Below the pieces are notes generated by a model. That model made no database searches. It saw only the letters and a program-made list of their open reading frames with translations, and was not told where the DNA came from. Positions 9,841-19,343 of a DNA stretch of 31,834 nucleotides are shown in pieces (the stretch's first letter is position 1; the number at the start of each line of letters is the position of its first letter). The stretch is from Chara braunii (taxonomy: Eukaryota > Streptophyta > Charophyceae > Charales > Characeae). Made by a program: the position numbers and the translations under genes. The stretch covers positions 493,642-525,475 of the forward strand of contig BFEA01000648.1 in the NCBI GenBank assembly GCA_003427395.1, written 5' to 3'.

Positions 9841-10022
9841 CTTCTAGGGTGTTTTAAGCAGTGGCGCTTCTAGGGTGTTTTAAGCAGTGGCGCTTCTAGG
9901 GTGTTTTAAGCAGTGGCGCTTCTAGGGTGTTTTAAGCAGTGGCGCTTCTAGGGTGTTTTAAGCAGTGGCGCTTCTAGGGTGTTTTAAGCAGTGGCGCTTC
10001 TAGGGTGTTTTAAGCAGTGGCG
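9841..10022. repeat. Perfect 26-bp tandem repeat, seven copies
   Basis: CTTCTAGGGTGTTTTAAGCA followed by GTGGCG is repeated seven times (182 bp) with no visible substitution, then breaks off in CTCCTGG. There are no unique spacers, so it is not a CRISPR array. The homogeneity points to recent expansion. Confidence 0.95.
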
Positions 10023-10370
10023 CTCCTGGTCTCACTTGGAAATGTTGCGGTGTTTGGCAGAGCTCGCCCAGTGGCCTCACTGTAGCACTATGAGAAATTT
10101 GATTTTGTATATTGTCCAGCTGAGAGGGAGGTTCATGGCACTTGGTGTTCCATAGGGTTCCTGTGGTGTTTGTTTGATTTATATTGGCTTTGTGGGCTGG
10201 CTCAAGTTTTTTTCCCAGGCCAATTGCAGGCATCATCAGTGCTTTCTCGTCAGTGGAGCCTTTTGTGTTGTGGTGCAACAATGTTTTTGTGTTCTCTGTA
10301 ATGTCGTTTGTAGTATGTTTGCCCTTTGCTCTCAATTCTTTTGTGGATTATAAAGACTTGTGACTATATT
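10023..10370. other. No gene seen
   Basis: Non-repetitive sequence between the 26-bp array and the inverted repeat. No feature is supported. Confidence 0.5.
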
Positions 10371-10545
10371 ATTACATATATATCGTCATATAAAGCTGGC
10401 AGTGCGCGGTAAACCGTAGGCAGAGAGGGAGAAGAGGACAACAAACGAAGGGCTATGACATCGAAGTCTCCCTATTGTTTGTTGTCCTCTTCTCCCTCTT
10501 TGCCTACAATTTTCTGGGCAGTTTTGTTTGACGATATGTATATGA
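10371..10545. repeat. Long hairpin: 31-bp arms, 30-nt spacer
   Basis: GTAGGCAGAGAGGGAGAAGA and the rest of the arm (10416-10446) pairs with 10477-10507 at 30 of 31 positions. Weaker pairing continues outward to TGACGATATGTATATG / CATATATATCGTCA. A third copy of the arm, in the same orientation as the right arm, is at about 13005-13075, across the large insertion at 10604-12878. The three copies may be ends of an older TIR element. Confidence 0.8.
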
Positions 10546-10965
10546 GGGCAGTGGTTGGTGCCCGTCTCAAGGTATCAGATGTTGGGGTGCTTAACCACAA
10601 CTGCTGTGTGTCCGATGAACGGAGAACGGGCGGAATTAAACGCCTTTTAACATGTTTAACGGGCCCGGGGACCCCCGTTGAATCCCGTTTAACGGAAAAA
10701 CGGGGGTGTCCCATTGAATTCCGAAAAACGGAATTGGCGCGTTGGGCCTCGGACACGTGGCCCTACGCGCCAAACACTAAAAACAGGAAAAACAAAACAA
10801 AAAAAAAATAACCCCTATTGACAGGGTGGGGTGGCCAAACATGCCCCACGCTTCCGAAAATCAAACTGCAAGAGGGAAAAAAGATGTTGGGGCCACCCCA
10901 TACCCCAACACTGTGAACATATGTGTGTGCATGTGGGAGCATGTCCTTTTTTTTTTTTTTTTTTT

Positions 10966-11175
10966 NNNNNNNNNNNNNNNNNNNNNNNNNNNNNNNNNNN
11001 NNNNNNNNNNNNNNNNNNNNNNNNNNNNNNNNNNNNNNNNNNNNNNNNNNNNNNNNNNNNNNNNNNNNNNNNNNNNNNNNNNNNNNNNNNNNNNNNNNNN
11101 NNNNNNNNNNNNNNNNNNNNNNNNNNNNNNNNNNNNNNNNNNNNNNNNNNNNNNNNNNNNNNNNNNNNNNNNNNN
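10966..11175. other. Assembly gap (210 N)
   Basis: A run of N, preceded by a T homopolymer and followed by a T-rich segment, suggests the assembly broke at low-complexity sequence. The real gap length is not known. Confidence 0.99.
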
Positions 11176-11649
11176 TTTCTTTTCTTAGGAATACGTGCAG
11201 TGGCCCTAAGGGCCTCTACTCACCACATGCACAAAAGACAAAACATATGGCGGCGTATTATTCCACGTTCTAGTAGAAGATTGTTGTTGTTTTTTTTTTT
11301 TTTTTTTTTTTAACCCAGGGTGTTGTAAAGGCCAAGGACCAGACCCATGGTGATTGCTGGTAGCACCAGCCAATGGTTGTCCTGACAGGATAGGCCACCT
11401 ACCCTACCCATCCCCATGTTAATACTCCCAGCGCATCCCCTGTCCCTAGTATCCTACATCAGTGTGACCAGCGCTCAGGATCATCACCCTACCAGGGGCA
11501 AGGTCCCACTAGCAACGGGATAGGATAGAAACGAGTTTGTGGGGCAGTTGAGTGACCCAAATCCTGCCGTGCACTACTCGTGATCCCACGGTCAGTATTT
11601 TACATGTATTACCCGAAAAAGTAAGGAGATCTTTGTTCCCCTCCTCTCC
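11176..11649. other. Interior of the large TIR element, no gene
   Basis: Includes a T homopolymer (about 11291-11311) and sequence without recognisable coding capacity. It is part of the interior of the element at 10604-12878. Confidence 0.5.
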
Positions 11650-11800
11650 TTAAACCACCAGTACTTGGGCGACGCCTTAGCATTAACGCTACGCGATTTT
11701 CGCGCCCGGCGAACCGTCGATAAATCGAATCGACAGCCCGCGATGCTTCAAGATTTGGGCGGCCGGCGCGGCACGCAGTGCCTAAGTACTGGTGGTTTAA
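11650..11800. mobile_element. Small foldback element with TTAA at both ends
   Basis: TTAAACCACCAGTACTTGGG (11650-11669) is inverted at 11781-11800 with one mismatch, enclosing about 110 bp of CG-rich sequence. TTAA at both edges could be a piggyBac-type target duplication or simply part of the inverted repeat. It lies inside the larger hAT-like element. Confidence 0.6.
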
Positions 11801-12488
11801 CACTGGGCATGCCCGTTCAAAGAAAGCTTCCCGCCAGAATCTTTTCAATCGGTTGGGGGTGTGACCAACCCCAAAGGAGGGTGGGGTTGGCCTTAGACCC
11901 ACTGGATAGAAGATTTTCAGTATTTTACTTGCTGTTGTGCAATTATCTCATTGGGTGGAGCCCTCCTTCAATCACGGAGTATATGGAGGGTGTCAGGATC
12001 AGTGCTGACAGAAGTCAGGTTTATTACAGAAAATGTGGTGGTTACTTTGTTCACTGTTGTTGCAGCCACCACCATCAGATCATTTGTGATCTGATGGCTG
12101 GGAAACACTCTGCCGTGATTTCCTGTGGGAGGTCTCTGTTTCTTCTTTTTTTTTTGGCCTTTCTCCTGTTTTCTCAGCCCAGAAATTCGTAATGAACCTG
12201 TCTGGCCGATGCTACTCAGTGTCACACTGGATCGGCCACACTCTTATCCGACTGCTAATGGGACAAGCACCACGGCTGGGCCAACCTCCCAGCCTTGATG
12301 GAAGCGGAAGCGGACAAACCTTGCCGTATGGGAACTTCGGACACCAGGCTCATGCAATCTTCTACAGGCCCAATTCAAGGAGTCTAGCAGGATTACATAA
12401 GCACGGCAGGCCAAAAAATATGTTGTTTATGGTTTTGATTTTTTTTTTTTAAATACACAAACTTCAGAATAAAAAATAAAAAAATGTT

Positions 12489-12515
12489 GTTGTACATCTT
12501 TGAAAGATGTACAAC
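12489..12515. repeat. Hairpin GTTGTACATCTT / AAGATGTACAAC
   Basis: Twelve-bp perfect arms around a 3-nt loop, followed by CCTATATTTT. It is a member of a hairpin family also seen at 12679-12713 and 31339-31375. Confidence 0.85.
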
Positions 12516-12678
12516 CCTATATTTTTTTATTTTTTTTTCTGGTTTTGTTTTAGCCCTTACAAAATCTCTGTGAACCCCCCCCCAAAAAAAACTCATGTCA
12601 TTTTTTGTTTTTGTTTTTTTAATTGTGCTTGAGTTTTTGTTTTTTTTTAAATATATTTAAAGCTTAAAAAAAAAAAAA

Positions 12679-12713
12679 TGGGGTTGTAAACCTTGAAAAG
12701 ATCTACAACCCCA
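12679..12713. repeat. Hairpin TGGGGTTGTA / TACAACCCCA
   Basis: Ten-bp perfect arms around a 15-nt loop, followed by TATTTTTATTTTAT. It resembles the hairpins at 12489-12515 and 31339-31375. Confidence 0.85.
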
Positions 12714-12886
12714 TATTTTTATTTTATATTCTCGATTATGTTTAGCCCAGGAAAAAAATCATTGCGAACCCCGTTTTTCCCCGTCTAACGGATGTTTAAA
12801 CGGGGATTCAACGCGAATTCAACGCGCGTTGAATAATTCAACGCGGAACCCTCGTTGAATCCAAAATCGGACACATAGCACAACTG

Positions 12887-13956
12887 GGTTTATGGTGGAT
12901 TATCATTTACAATGTAATCGGTTAGGGGGTTCTACAGACTATAGAGGGTTCAACCTCTTGATGATTCAGTGAAAATTTCGACGAAACAATATGTCACAAC
13001 CCCTCCTTTGTCGTTCGTTTTTCCCTTTCTGCCTACGGTTTACTGGGCAGTTCTGTTTGACTATATATGTGACCCTGAGATGCATAAAGGCTCGCATGGT
13101 TATGGGTATCGCATAAAGTGTCGCCATGATGGCTGATCGTGTGACCATTCATGATTGAGTGTTATGGCCTTGCTTATGCTTTCGTCCTTCTTGTACGTTT
13201 TCGTGCAAGCCGCACGCCGTTGCTTGTATGCAATATGAGTTATAGGTCAGAATATTCGCGAAGGGACTAGGCGAACATTGATTGTGTTAGTGTGTGGAAT
13301 GTCACCTTGGTTGACTGTGTGTTCGCAAACATGTATTTCAAAGTTTCATCATGTCTTTCGTGTTGGAATGGATGAATGCTTGCCAATGGACGAGTAAGCC
13401 TTGCGAGAGATTGTGAGAAATGATCTCTCCCTTGGTTCCCACACAAACCTCCCTCTTTCTTCTGAATTTAGTGGTGCAGAAGGTTTGAAAAAAAAAAAAC
13501 TAAAAAAGAGAAAAAAAACAAAGAATACAGCAGAAGACTTTCGATACGACAAATCTGCAATTAACTTGATGAAAATTACATGAATAATAAATAAAACACA
13601 CAAAAACACATTGTGATTGCTGTGCGCTTGCTGTAAACTTTTGTAATGTATGCAAATTGATCTAATTGAGGCATTTTTTTTTTTTGTATTTGTTTGTTGT
13701 TATTTTTCGTGATTGTTTGTCAATTTCTTTAACTACGATATTCAAAAATTTTGGATTCATTTTTAAGATTGAGAACTTCTCAATTGACTATGAAAAACTT
13801 TTCGGCCTTTTTGAAGACTCTCAGGAAGAAAAGCTATATGGCCTCTAATTGCTATAGCGTAGCCTCAATTTTTTTGAATTAAAAAAAAAAAAAACTTTTA
13901 CGCGATTATTGTCACTTCGCCATGTTTGTGTTAACTCAATGCGAAGTTACTAGGTT
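12887..13956. other. No gene seen; third copy of the 10.4-kb arm repeat
   Basis: About 13005-13075 (CTGCCTACGGTTTACTGGGC and flank) copies the arm at 10477-10545. The remainder is AT-rich with A and T homopolymers (13490-13520, 13675-13686, 13880-13894) and short frames of no recognised product. Confidence 0.55.
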
Positions 13957-14470
13957 ATTTTTGCATATTCGCGTCCACTCAATGTGCTGGATATGAACCT
14001 CATAGGTGCTTGAATACACCGAAATATCGTCCATGTACGCAATCACATAGTAGTTAATATACTTTGTGCCAACTGCGTTTTCCGCACGAAGTTATGGAAA
14101 ACCATGTTCATCGCGTGCTTAAACGTAGCTGGTGCATTACAGATGCCCATCGGGCATTGAATCCAGTGCCATGTCCCTTCAAAAAGGACGAACGCTATTT
14201 TCAGATAATCTTCCTTTATGACGAGAAGATGATGAAAACCATGACAGACATAAAATTTGCTGACAAAGTGCGCACATCCAATCGCATCTAACAATTCATC
14301 AATCCGAGGGAGAGGATAAACATCTTTAATCGTGATATCGTTTAACTTTCGATAGTCAATGTAGATTCAAAGTCCTCCTGTCTTCATGGGTACAATCATT
14401 ACTGAGAACGACCAAGGTCCAATTGCAGGTTCAATCCACCTATTAGCTTCAGACTCCTTCACTCGTTGGA
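13957..14470 (-). pseudogene. Reverse transcriptase fragment (Ty3/gypsy)
   Basis: Recognisable in order: EPAIGPWSF...VPMKTGG, IDYRKLND, KDVYPLPRIDELLDAIG (about 14290-14340), the QCPMGICNAPATFKHAMN block (about 14130-14180) and the catalytic YMDD (14026-14037) followed by ISVYSS and an EVHIQHI segment. An in-frame TGA at 14367-14369 lies where the family has an aromatic residue. A frameshift between the NAPATF block and YMDD moves the catalytic motif into another phase. Sequence homology stops soon after, before the thumb/RNase H region. Confidence 0.9.
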
Positions 14471-14580
14471 ATGGGACAAGTCGTTGCGCCAGAGAGTATC
14501 TTTATGGAGTGCAACTAATCGGTGGATGGTTCCATGTAAGGATTTCATGCTCAATCACATTCATTATTCCGATGTCGTGA

Positions 14581-15240
14581 TCAATGCACGCTCACTACTA
14601 TTGCGTAGCTATGCAACACATCTCTTAAGAGATTCCGTATTTCCTTGGGGACATGAGATGAGACTTCAATCGTCGGATCAATACCGAAGATATCGAGTTG
14701 GATCTCAAGCCAATCAGGGTTAAGCGAACGCATTCTTTTTACGCTGGAAAACATTGAACTGCTAGACCAGGTTCGAACTGAGAACATAATAGTGAGCATA
14801 TGTGATTTCGCATGACTGATCATCTCGGTTTCTTTTCCGTCTTTGTCAATTTTTGGATCAGTGGTGCTTGACGCAATCTTCAATCCCGTCAGCTCCGTCA
14901 TTTCTTCCTTCGGGTTAGAAACGTCATCAATCGGTGCTTCTGCGTTTTCCTTAATTACTCCTATGATCCTATCATTGCATCTTTCATAAGTAAGGGTCAA
15001 GGCAAAGAGGCAAAGAGGTCTAGATATTGTGTCATCTGTTGGTATCTCTTCGGGAGGGACAACGTGCCTTCGTACAAGGTGCGAGGGGTTTCCAAAAGGT
15101 CAGTCATACCTGCGATTTGCAGTGTTGATTCTTCGAGGAACGAGGCCGCATGGATTTGAGTCTTTGTGAGAGTAGGAAAGGACAACGGGGGTGAGGGAAC
15201 AAAGTTAGATTGAGTCTCTAATCAAAAAGAATGCGCATTT
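14581..15240 (-). pseudogene. Polyprotein linker between protease and reverse transcriptase
   Basis: Two overlapping-phase frames (15185-14997 and 15000-14581) fill the space between the protease and reverse transcriptase segments. They have no named domain, but the last part (SHVPKEIRNLLRDVLHSYAIV) has the look of the region just before a gypsy reverse transcriptase. The frames are offset, implying at least one frameshift. Confidence 0.55.
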
Positions 15241-15299
15241 TGTGGAATCATCCGGAATTCTTCCTTGGTTTCATGTACAAAGAGTCGAACCAACTTGTC

Positions 15300-16043
15300 T
15301 CATTCTTTTGCCGTTGTCATATGATCCAATAGTTCCGCATAATCGCTTTCATTGTATTCTTCCTCCTCTAGAGAAGAAGATCCTTCGTTGCTTTCTTCTG
15401 ACGGGTCGGTCTCAAATTTTTTCGTTCTCGTCTCCTGTGTCCCGATCATTCCTACTTGTACCGACGTATCGGTTGTTACCACGGTCTTCTTTAGGGAGTC
15501 CGACGCCAACGCATTTACTTACACGTGCACTCGCCCAATCTTGATGGCAACATTTTCAATCATCCCGACAATGCGCATGGTTTCTTCATCTGTCGAGACA
15601 AAGTTATCTTTCCGGGACACCGGGAGAATGAAGTTTAACCGTCCGGTCTTTCGAACCGTGTTGAGTGAAAGTGCTACGGCAGATGACCTGGTATATATTA
15701 AAGCATCGAACGACTTTCCCAATACCTCACAATCACATGCTGCACTTTTCCATAAAATCGGTCGGACGCAGATAAAGTGATCTTTCTTCGCATATGAGAT
15801 TGTCGCTACTCGGGTGGCCTCAGACTCTCCCGGGTTTTCCATAGAGTCACAACTAAGAGATTGGGCGGGGGAGGTACGAGTTTCGCCATCTCCTTCTTCT
15901 TTTTTAGCATCACTTGGACACGCTGGTAGGTAAATCTCTTCTGATTCTTTTGACATTGCTGGAGGAGCTTGTCGTTTGCAGCTTCAGATATGGTTAGCAG
16001 GTGACCGACGGGGACAGAGACTCGAATATTTAATTTTTTTAAT
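15300..16043 (-). pseudogene. Retropepsin (protease) remnant of the Ty3/gypsy element
   Basis: A frame from about 15956 to 15519 has the pattern of a retroviral-type aspartic protease. The position of the catalytic D-T/S-G triplet, followed by SSAVALS, reads Y-T-R (codons around 15695-15687): both the catalytic Asp and the Gly are lost. An in-frame TAA at 15519-15521 separates it from a continuing Glu/Ser-rich frame to 15300 that likely belonged to the same polyprotein. The frame switches within an A-rich stretch around 15900. This domain is inactive. Confidence 0.7.
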
Positions 16044-16051
16044 GTTTGTAA

Positions 16052-16571
16052 CTAGGCTGTATTCCCGGGCGCCCGGGCACCCAACTTCTGCCCGGGTACA
16101 CGCCCGGGTGCCCGGCCAGGCATGACCCCCGGGCAGGGTTCCGGGCAGCCTCAGCGCCAAAAAAAAAAAAAAAACCCTCAAAAAATTCCGGGAAAAAAAA
16201 AATGTTGTGTAGGATTGAAATGCAAACCACTTTTGGCTGAGGGTCACGTTATAATTCCTCAAAGAATCGGAGATAAAAAAGAAAATAACAGAATCACATA
16301 AAGACACCCCCCTTTAGACCCCTTTAGACCCTTTAAAACCAATTTTTACCCCTCTCCCCCCCCATTGACAGCCAACTCGCAAAAAACGAAATGAACCCGG
16401 ATTTGGAGTCCTCAGAGAGAGCGCAGAAAACCAAAAAAAAAAAAAAAAAAAAAATTTTTTTTTTTTTTTTTTTTTTTTGCACGCCCGGGTACCCCGAGCG
16501 CCAGACCCCCCCGGGCATCACGCCCGGGTGCCCGGCAGGGAAGGACCGGCCGGGCGTGAGAATCTTCCTAG
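16052..16571. mobile_element. Non-autonomous hAT-like element, 520 bp, 8-bp TSD GTTTGTAA, inside gypsy pol
   Basis: Ends CTAGGCTGTATTC and (complement) CTAGGAAGATTCTC are flanked by exact GTTTGTAA at 16044-16051 and 16572-16579. CCCGGG/CGCCCGGG motifs crowd both subterminal regions (16063-16150 and 16480-16555); the interior is A/T homopolymers. If the element and one TSD are ignored, the minus-strand retrotransposon frame reads straight across the junction, which independently confirms the insertion boundaries. It shares TIR start and motif type with the element at 9160-9444. Confidence 0.85.
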
Positions 16572-16579
16572 GTTTGTAA

Positions 16580-17971
16580 GACATTGATTTTTCCTGTCCG
16601 GAACTGAGGACCGGGTTCCGATTCACATTCCACCCATTAAAGTTCATCTTTTCCGGGCTGAATGACTCTAATTAGTCCTGCCAACTGGAGGTACTCGGTT
16701 GGATCGACGACATCCGCAACTTCAAATGAAGCCCTATAAGTCGTCGCAATCATATCCGATTGCACGGGAGGAGGTGGGGAAGGGGAACCATTCCCTGCTT
16801 CACCTGTTCCTTCAAGTAGGACGGCTACTCGTCCCTGATTAGTGGCCACATGCACAACCACAGGAGGAGGTTGATTCCTTTTGGGAAGAGGGCAATCTCG
16901 GGCAAAGTGTCCGGGCTGCTTACAATTATAACATTCCACTCTTCCTGGTTGCACAACAGTCTGGTGACCTACAGGGGAAGCAACTGATGTCTGAATAGGA
17001 GGGGCAGGCAATAAAGGGTACGGAGGAGGAGATGGAGTGGTGCGTGGTACTTCGGCGTGCGTACGCATTAGATCCTACAAAACTTGCTCCAATCGGTCCA
17101 TCTGCGACGTCTGACTCTAGATCAGATGGTTCATCCATTCCACTTGTCGGGAGGTAACCGTATGAATCATGTGAGCCAGATGAAGATTGGTGATGGATAC
17201 CAGCGCCGATGATTGCGGTAAAATGGCGGTCACGGGGGTTATCTTGGACGGAGGAGGAGAGGAGGGAGGAAAGACGACGACGAAGGGAACATGAGAGACA
17301 TGACTCAATGATGACCCGCCTGGGTTTTCAGGATTGTGGCGCTGGTAAAATCGCCCATTGGCAATCGATCAAAGCCAAAATCTCAGTTTTGCAGCCACAT
17401 CTTTTATCATATATGCTATATCCTCCTCACCCTGATCTATATACTTACGCGTATCTTGTGAATCAAGCTCGGCCCGGGATGCTCGGGTGCTTTGGCGATG
17501 ATCACCGAGAGTTGAGTCGTTTTGGGAGGGACTTTCTTTTTCAGTTTTGCCTTTAACACCGGGTTGCGAGGATGATCTATGAACTAGTCTCGAACAACAT
17601 TTTCTTCCCGTCCAGACTTATCCAGAGCTGTTCGAAATCTGTCCACGAAGTTTGACAAAAACTCTCCTGCTCTTGAGGGCGTGTTTTCAATACAAACTAT
17701 GCAATATCCTCACTTACTTCGTCAAATATTATCAAAACGATCTCTTTGAACATATCCCAATCTACCCATTGGTGGCGTTTAAACCAATCATGCGAGGTGT
17801 TTCTTACGAGCAAGGTGATGACTCGCGGTAGGTCAGCTGCTTTGTAGCTCTACACTTCCACTGCTTCGAGCCATACTTCTGGATGAGTGTGGTTTGGATA
17901 AAATGGAAAGGTAGTTAGAATACATACCATTACACGAGGGGCATGTGCATTAGGCTATTAGCGTTAGCCAT
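16580..17971 (-). pseudogene. gag: gag remnant of the Ty3/gypsy element
   Basis: Gag forms the particle and binds element RNA. The likely start is ATG at 17971-17969. Capsid-like sequence follows in two frames (about 17960-17540, with DWFKRHQWVDWDMFKEI near 17780 and a FVDRFRTALDKSGREENVV segment near 17620). A Pro-rich linker leads to the nucleocapsid zinc knuckle CYNCKQPGHFARDC at 16892-16933 (CX2CX4HX4C intact). In-frame stops occur early (after MANANSLMHMPLV in one frame) and at the QVEWMNHLI segment near 17117, and the frame shifts at least once, so no functional protein is possible. The 3' part runs to 16572, where the nested element begins. Confidence 0.85.
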
Positions 17972-18098
17972 AACTGCTCCCTTTCTTGTTCCGGTCAACC
18001 TGTTTCGGGTGACGGGAGAAAGATTTCTTTTCTTCGTTCGAGCTAGTGCCCGTTCTCCCGCCAACTCGATTCACTATAACCAGAACTAACACGTGTCG

Positions 18099-18110
18099 GC
18101 CCTGATACCA
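18099..18110 (-). promoter_or_regulatory. Primer-binding site (initiator tRNA-Met type)
   Basis: The minus strand reads TGGTATCAGGGC, one base different from the common plant retroelement PBS TGGTATCAGAGC, which pairs with the 3' end of initiator tRNA-Met. It lies about 130 bp upstream of the gag ATG and marks the junction with the 5' LTR. Confidence 0.8.
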
Positions 18111-18730
18111 ACCTCACGCACTGTCTTGTCCTTCGGTCGGAGTGATAAATTATGTGGAATAGGCCTTGAAAGAACAGTAAAATGGGTGTGCCAAGGATTT
18201 TTGAGAATATTGAGTGTGGGGCCACAAACGAAACTGAAAGCCCCCGGGCGATTCCAGTTTTAGTTAGAAAGGACCACAGTTGCGCGGGAACAAAATGGCG
18301 TGTGCTGCTTTTAAATGTTTGCCTAATACAAAAAGTATCTCTGCACCTCCATGCGGGCGGCTCGTTGTCTTTTTGAACGAAAAGGCAGGGGTACACACGT
18401 GGGATCATGTTTTCAAATCGTGTCCTGACGCCGTTCGCTATAGAGTTCGGAACGTTGGATGGCCTCAGCCTGGTCGCTCTTTCCTTGTGTTTGTCCTCGC
18501 CACGTGTCCTGTAGTGGAACCCATTCTCCCGATAACGCTTGGTGCAGCGCTACATAGAGTGTTGGGCCAGTGGGGCGCTACTGTCGTCCACGAGATGATA
18601 ATTTGTTCATTAAAAGACAATAATAAAGAGTATGGGGGAAAGTGGGTATCGATAATGACAAAACCAGCGCCCATGAATCCGAACACCGTGTCTCGGGTGA
18701 AAAATAATAGAGTTCATTGATCTTGGCGAC
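18111..18730 (-). other. Presumed 5' LTR region of the gypsy element (boundaries not resolved)
   Basis: Sequence immediately upstream of the PBS should be LTR. I could not place TG...CA ends or find a second copy near 13-14 kb, so this is positional inference. Open frames on both strands here have no recognised domain. Confidence 0.35.
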
Positions 18731-19276
18731 GACTTCCTGTACGTCCCATTTACATACACATATCCTTTCCTCGTTGTACGGGAATGATCGCGATGAGGAT
18801 GCGGGAACGCCAGGAAGTTGACACCCAATAGGATCGGGACAATTGGTCCACATGGCATAAGCAAAATTTGAGCACGTAAGTCCACCTAATCTGTTATTCA
18901 ATCACATAAATAAACAGTCGCAATGCTACGTGCTCGATTGCCTTTCATCCATCTGGCGAACCGATCTAACATAATTCGAGTTTGGTCCAATCAAGACGAC
19001 AATCATCATTCATGGAGTGAGTGGTGAGCATGCATTCATAATCTTAGCCAAATCTTAGCCCAATCGATGCATATGTGTAACAAATCTCACATACCCAAAT
19101 CTTCGGATGTCCATAGACAGATAAAAAAAAAAAGCAAGATCACCTGGGTTTACTAGTTCCTTGAATTGAATGATGCTCGCTTGTGCGAGATTCGATTGAA
19201 TTCAACAGGGATGTGCAACAGGGGCGAGTGAGGCTAAGGAAATCTCGCGCATTAATCAGATAGACAAGAGCAAGGG

Positions 19277-19278
<2 letters not shown>
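18731..19278. other. No gene seen
   Basis: Non-repetitive sequence with no recognisable feature. Confidence 0.5.

Positions 19279-19341
<63 letters not shown>
19279..19341. repeat. (GA)n microsatellite
   Basis: About 31 GA units. A shorter GAGAGAGAGAG tract follows at about 19374-19384 and a G homopolymer at 19412-19423. Confidence 0.98.

Positions 19342-19343
<2 letters not shown>

Larger units (their letters stand above)
10604..12878. mobile_element. hAT-like element with 8-bp TSD CACAACTG, about 2.3 kb (contains gap)
   Basis: Left end CTGTGTGTCCGAT (10604) and complement of right end CTATGTGTCCGAT (to 12878) form a 13-bp TIR with one mismatch. Exact CACAACTG repeats flank it at 10596-10603 and 12879-12886. 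Both subterminal regions carry many AACGGG, AAACGG, CGTTGAA and TTCAACG motifs in both orientations. The interior holds A/T homopolymers, a 210-N gap, a foldback insert (11650-11800) and two GTTGTA...TACAAC hairpins. No transposase frame is visible, though part is unsequenced. Superfamily is inferred from TSD length and architecture. Confidence 0.75.
13957..18110 (-). mobile_element. Decayed Ty3/gypsy LTR retrotransposon
   Basis: Read on the minus strand the order is primer-binding site, gag with CCHC zinc knuckle, protease, then reverse transcriptase, which is the start of the Ty3/gypsy order. Frames are broken by many stops and shifts. RNase H and integrase are not seen; similarity ends just after the YMDD region near 13957, so the element is 3'-truncated and has no detectable second LTR. 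A 520-bp hAT-like element (16052-16571) is nested between gag and protease. It is an old, non-functional copy. Confidence 0.88.

Noticed and set aside
9841-10022. CRISPR-like array
   Set aside because: The 26-bp units are contiguous with no unique spacers, and the context is eukaryotic.
16308-16340. Telomere-like CCCTTTAGA repeats
   Set aside because: Only two or three imperfect units within the interior of a transposon.
18280-18720. Plus-strand 146-codon frame as a host gene
   Set aside because: It lies in the presumed LTR next to the PBS, has overlapping frames on the opposite strand and no known motif.
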